A DNA stretch of 8,461 nt. Origin: Clostridia bacterium. Its GTDB lineage: Bacteria > Bacillota > Clostridia > Oscillospirales > CAG-272. Numbering within the stretch: the first letter of the stretch is position 1; the number at the start of each line of letters is the position of its first letter. The stretch is from contig JAFQJX010000200.1 of assembly GCA_017397205.1 (NCBI GenBank), forward strand, positions 1 to 8,461, read 5' to 3'. Position numbers and translations under genes: made by a program. The notes beneath the pieces are model-generated. The model was not told where the DNA came from and searched no databases. It was given only the letters and a program-made list of their open reading frames with translations. This document shows positions 6,756 through 8,461 of this stretch, piece after piece.

Positions 6756-7064
6756 TTATTCCCCGACGGGGAGCGTGGTCATTTCCACGGGCAAAAAGAA
6801 GCAAAGCCCGTGGGCGGCGGTGCCGACGCCCGCCTGCTCCTTAATCGCCCGGGCAATCCTCACGGCAACGTCCTTTTCCACCACGCTGAGCACGATTTCC
6901 TTTTCGGTATCAATGGTAATCCCCAGAATGGTCTTGGGCTTTGCAACCGAGCCGCGCGCGTTGATAATGGTGGCGCCCGTTGAGCCGAGCGAGCGGGCAA
7001 TCTCCGTTACCTGGGCAGAAAAGCCCGCGTTGACAATGATATACAGCGCTTTCAGTTCTTTCAT
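6756..7064 (-). CDS. PII-like signalling protein, second copy
   Basis: Small regulator of 102 residues with the PII-type alternation of strands and helices: strand ELKALYIIVN (3-12), helix near 16-28, strand ATIINARGS (31-39), strand KEIVLSVVE (55-63), helix VAVRIARAIKEQAG (66-79), then HGLCFFLPV (85-93). The segment between the second and third strands, where PII carries its T-loop, is short and lacks a modifiable Tyr at the usual place, so regulation by uridylylation is unlikely. ATG at 7064 has GGGAG 7 bases upstream; a longer frame to 7166 would overlap the previous gene by 89 bases with no ribosome-binding site. It follows the other PII-like gene by 13 bases. Such proteins usually bind nucleotides or other small ligands and control a membrane partner; DUF1538 is the obvious candidate here. 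Confidence 0.8.
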   Translation of the reverse strand: MKELKALYIIVNAGFSAQVTEIARSLGSTGATIINARGSVAKPKTILGITIDTEKEIVLSVVEKDVAVRIARAIKEQAGVGTAAHGLCFFLPVEMTTLPVGE

Positions 7065-7077
7065 TTCAAATCTCCCT

Positions 7078-7395
7078 TCAAAAGGCAATGCCCTCAACGG
7101 GGATGCCAAACGCAATCCCCGTATTCGGCTGGCTGAAATTGTACTCGTCGCGGAGCACGGCGACAAGCTCCCGCGCCCTCTCGTTTTTGATAAGGCAGGT
7201 AATCATCACCTTGCCCTGCTCTGCCTCAAGCCCGAAGGCGGCGACAAGGGCGCTGGGGCTCATGGAGCCGTGCGCGTAGACGATTTCAATGCTGCGCGCG
7301 CCGTAGCCGTCGAGCAGCTCTAAAAACGTCTTTCTTTTCTTCTGCTCTGCAATCAGAACGAAATATTGCAGTCCGTTTACCTCAACGTCATGCAT
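7078..7395 (-). CDS. PII-like signalling protein, first copy
   Basis: Protein of 105 residues with a PII-like fold pattern: strand LQYFVLIAE (9-17), helix KRKTFLELLDGYG (20-32), strand SIEIVYAHGS (35-44), strand KVMITCLIK (62-70), helix RARELVAVLRDEY (73-85) and a C-terminal NTGIAFGIPV (91-100) like the PII tail. The putative T-loop (about 45-60) is short, without a canonical modification Tyr. ATG at 7395 has GAGGG 8 bases upstream and overlaps the end of the DUF1538 gene by 8 bases, implying coupled translation. It is clearly diverged from the second copy, so the two may form mixed trimers or sense different ligands. An upstream in-frame start inside the DUF1538 gene (7434) lacks a ribosome-binding site and was not used. 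Confidence 0.8.
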   Translation of the reverse strand: MHDVEVNGLQYFVLIAEQKKRKTFLELLDGYGARSIEIVYAHGSMSPSALVAAFGLEAEQGKVMITCLIKNERARELVAVLRDEYNFSQPNTGIAFGIPVEGIAF

Positions 7396-8461
7396 TTTCA
7401 CGTCCCTCGCTTTCTTTGGAATTGTGTGTTGCATTCTCCGTCTCTGCCTCCATAAGGAAGCTTTCCAGGTCGTCGCGCGTTTCCTCTGCGGTTTTCGCGG
7501 CGAGCTTCAGACGGATGCTGTAAAGAATACCGAGTGCCTGAATGGCAATCAGGGGGGTCACCGAGATAAAGGAAATCATGCCGAAGCCGTTTGTCAGAAT
7601 GGACAGCGCCCCTCCCCGTGCCTCTGCAACGGACTGTGCGATGCTGAGCGTCAGGGGGGTGAGAAACGCCGAGGTGAGCGCGCCGCCCGTCACGCCGCCC
7701 GAATCAAACGCCAGCGCCACGAACAGCTTGGGGGTGAACATCATCATCAGAAGCGAAACGGCGTAAAGCGGCACGAGGAAATACAGAATGTTGACCTCGG
7801 TGAGGATTTTGAGCACCGACAGCAGCGAAGCAGCTCCGATGCCAATCGCCAGCGTGATGCGGATGGTCATATTTTTAATATGACCGTTCGTCAGCTCCTC
7901 AATCTGGTCGCCGAGGACCGTGACGGCGGGCTCGGAAACGGTAATCGCCGCGCCCAGCACGAGGGCAACGGGCAGAAGCAGCCATTTGAAGCCCTCGCCG
8001 CGCTCGGGCGCAAAGAACATCTGCCCGATGTACTGACCGACGAAGCCAAAGCCAAAGTCAATGCCCGACAAGAAGATCAGCAACCCGACGTAGACGGGAA
8101 TGACACCGAGCATCAGCTTGAGAATGGTTTTTCTCGGGAGCTTGAGCAGGAACAGCAAAAACGGAGCGGAAATGAGAACAATCGGCAGCACCGCCAGCGC
8201 AACGTCGCCGAGGTTGTCAAGCAGAATGCCGCCCAGCCCGCGGTGTGCGGTCATATCGTAGGCGTTTTCGGGCGGAAGCGCGCCGCCGTTTGATGCCTTG
8301 AGAATCATGCCGTACACCAACACGGCAACAATCGGCCCCGCCGATGCAATTCCGATAATACCGAGCGAATCGTCGTTGGTCTTGCCCCTGGAAAAGGTTG
8401 CCGAAATACCAAGCCCCAGCGCCAGAATAAAGGGCACGGACACGTCCCCCGTGGTAGCGCC
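7388..8461 (-). CDS. DUF1538 family membrane protein, two-repeat, 5' end outside the window
   Basis: Polytopic membrane protein of unknown function; 358 codons are visible and the N-terminus lies beyond the right edge. At the edge is GATTGDVSVPFILALGLG (8461-8408), the glycine-rich signature ending the first DUF1538 repeat. A matching FDSGGVTGGALTSAF (about 7664-7708) marks the second repeat, so the protein has the usual internal duplication. An SEPAVTVLGDQIEEL stretch also fits the family. About eight hydrophobic segments are visible. The C-terminus is a charged, soluble tail rich in Glu, Asn and Ser. It overlaps the first PII-like gene by 8 bases. Pairing with PII-like proteins resembles AmtB-GlnK and suggests a regulated transporter or channel; the substrate is unknown. 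The valine at 8443 is an internal residue, not the start, because the family signature continues upstream. Confidence 0.88.
   Translation of the reverse strand, partial: GATTGDVSVPFILALGLGISATFSRGKTNDDSLGIIGIASAGPIVAVLVYGMILKASNGGALPPENAYDMTAHRGLGGILLDNLGDVALAVLPIVLISAPFLLFLLKLPRKTILKLMLGVIPVYVGLLIFLSGIDFGFGFVGQYIGQMFFAPERGEGFKWLLLPVALVLGAAITVSEPAVTVLGDQIEELTNGHIKNMTIRITLAIGIGAASLLSVLKILTEVNILYFLVPLYAVSLLMMMFTPKLFVALAFDSGGVTGGALTSAFLTPLTLSIAQSVAEARGGALSILTNGFGMISFISVTPLIAIQALGILYSIRLKLAAKTAEETRDDLESFLMEAETENATHNSKESEGRENA

Noticed and set aside
6756..7166. Longer version of the second PII-like gene, starting at 7166
   Set aside because: It would overlap the preceding gene by 89 bases with no ribosome-binding site. 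ATG at 7064 has a well-placed GGGAG and starts at the first PII strand.
7455..7465. GGAAGCTTTCC resembling the operator palindrome
   Set aside because: It lies inside the DUF1538 coding region, has a different core and imperfect arms compared with the promoter sites, and is not near a promoter.
7424..8293. Open frame of 289 codons on the plus strand, rich in Gln, Arg, Asn and His
   Set aside because: Antisense shadow of the DUF1538 gene. The composition is what complemented hydrophobic codons give, and no domain is visible.

Overview
The window carries two leftward (minus-strand) gene clusters separated by about 340 bp of regulatory DNA. GC content is high, and ribosome-binding sites are strong and purine-rich (AAAGGGG, GGAGG). 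The sugar hydrolase has a Gram-positive-type lipoprotein signal, and an MsmK/UgpC-type ATPase is present. Together these suggest a GC-rich member of the Clostridia, plausibly a gut Oscillospirales or Christensenellales relative. That placement is inference from style and gene content; no rRNA or phylogenetic marker is present.

Left cluster, about 1-6023, transcribed right to left. A promoter at 5974-6001 is bracketed by two near-identical palindromes (TGGAAA-NN-TTTCCA), one over the predicted transcription start and one just upstream of the -35 box. It drives four tightly packed genes: a multi-sugar ABC-importer ATPase with a ~100-residue coiled-coil insertion; an unrecognised membrane protein with a large predicted extracellular domain; a PfkB-family fructokinase starting at TTG; and a GH32 fructosidase lipoprotein starting at GTG and running off the left edge. 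This reads as a fructan or sucrose unit. The anchored hydrolase would cut fructosyl chains outside the cell, an importer energised by the ATPase would take up products, and the kinase would phosphorylate fructose. No permease or substrate-binding protein is visible.

Centre, 5877-6221. This holds the promoter and operators of the left cluster, a featureless stretch, and a strong intrinsic terminator for the right cluster.

Right cluster, 6222-8461, also right to left. It starts beyond the right edge with a two-repeat DUF1538-type membrane protein. Two small PII-like proteins follow, then a GNAT acetyltransferase and the terminator. The PII-like pair probably senses a small ligand and regulates the membrane protein. 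Just past the GNAT stop lies a second, diverged copy of the gene's last codons, ending immediately before the terminator. It looks like the scar of a tandem duplication or of recombination between paralogues.

The most interesting points are the coiled-coil insertion in the ATPase beside an orphan ectodomain membrane protein, the DUF1538/PII/PII/GNAT unit, the duplicated GNAT tail, and the flanking operator pair.
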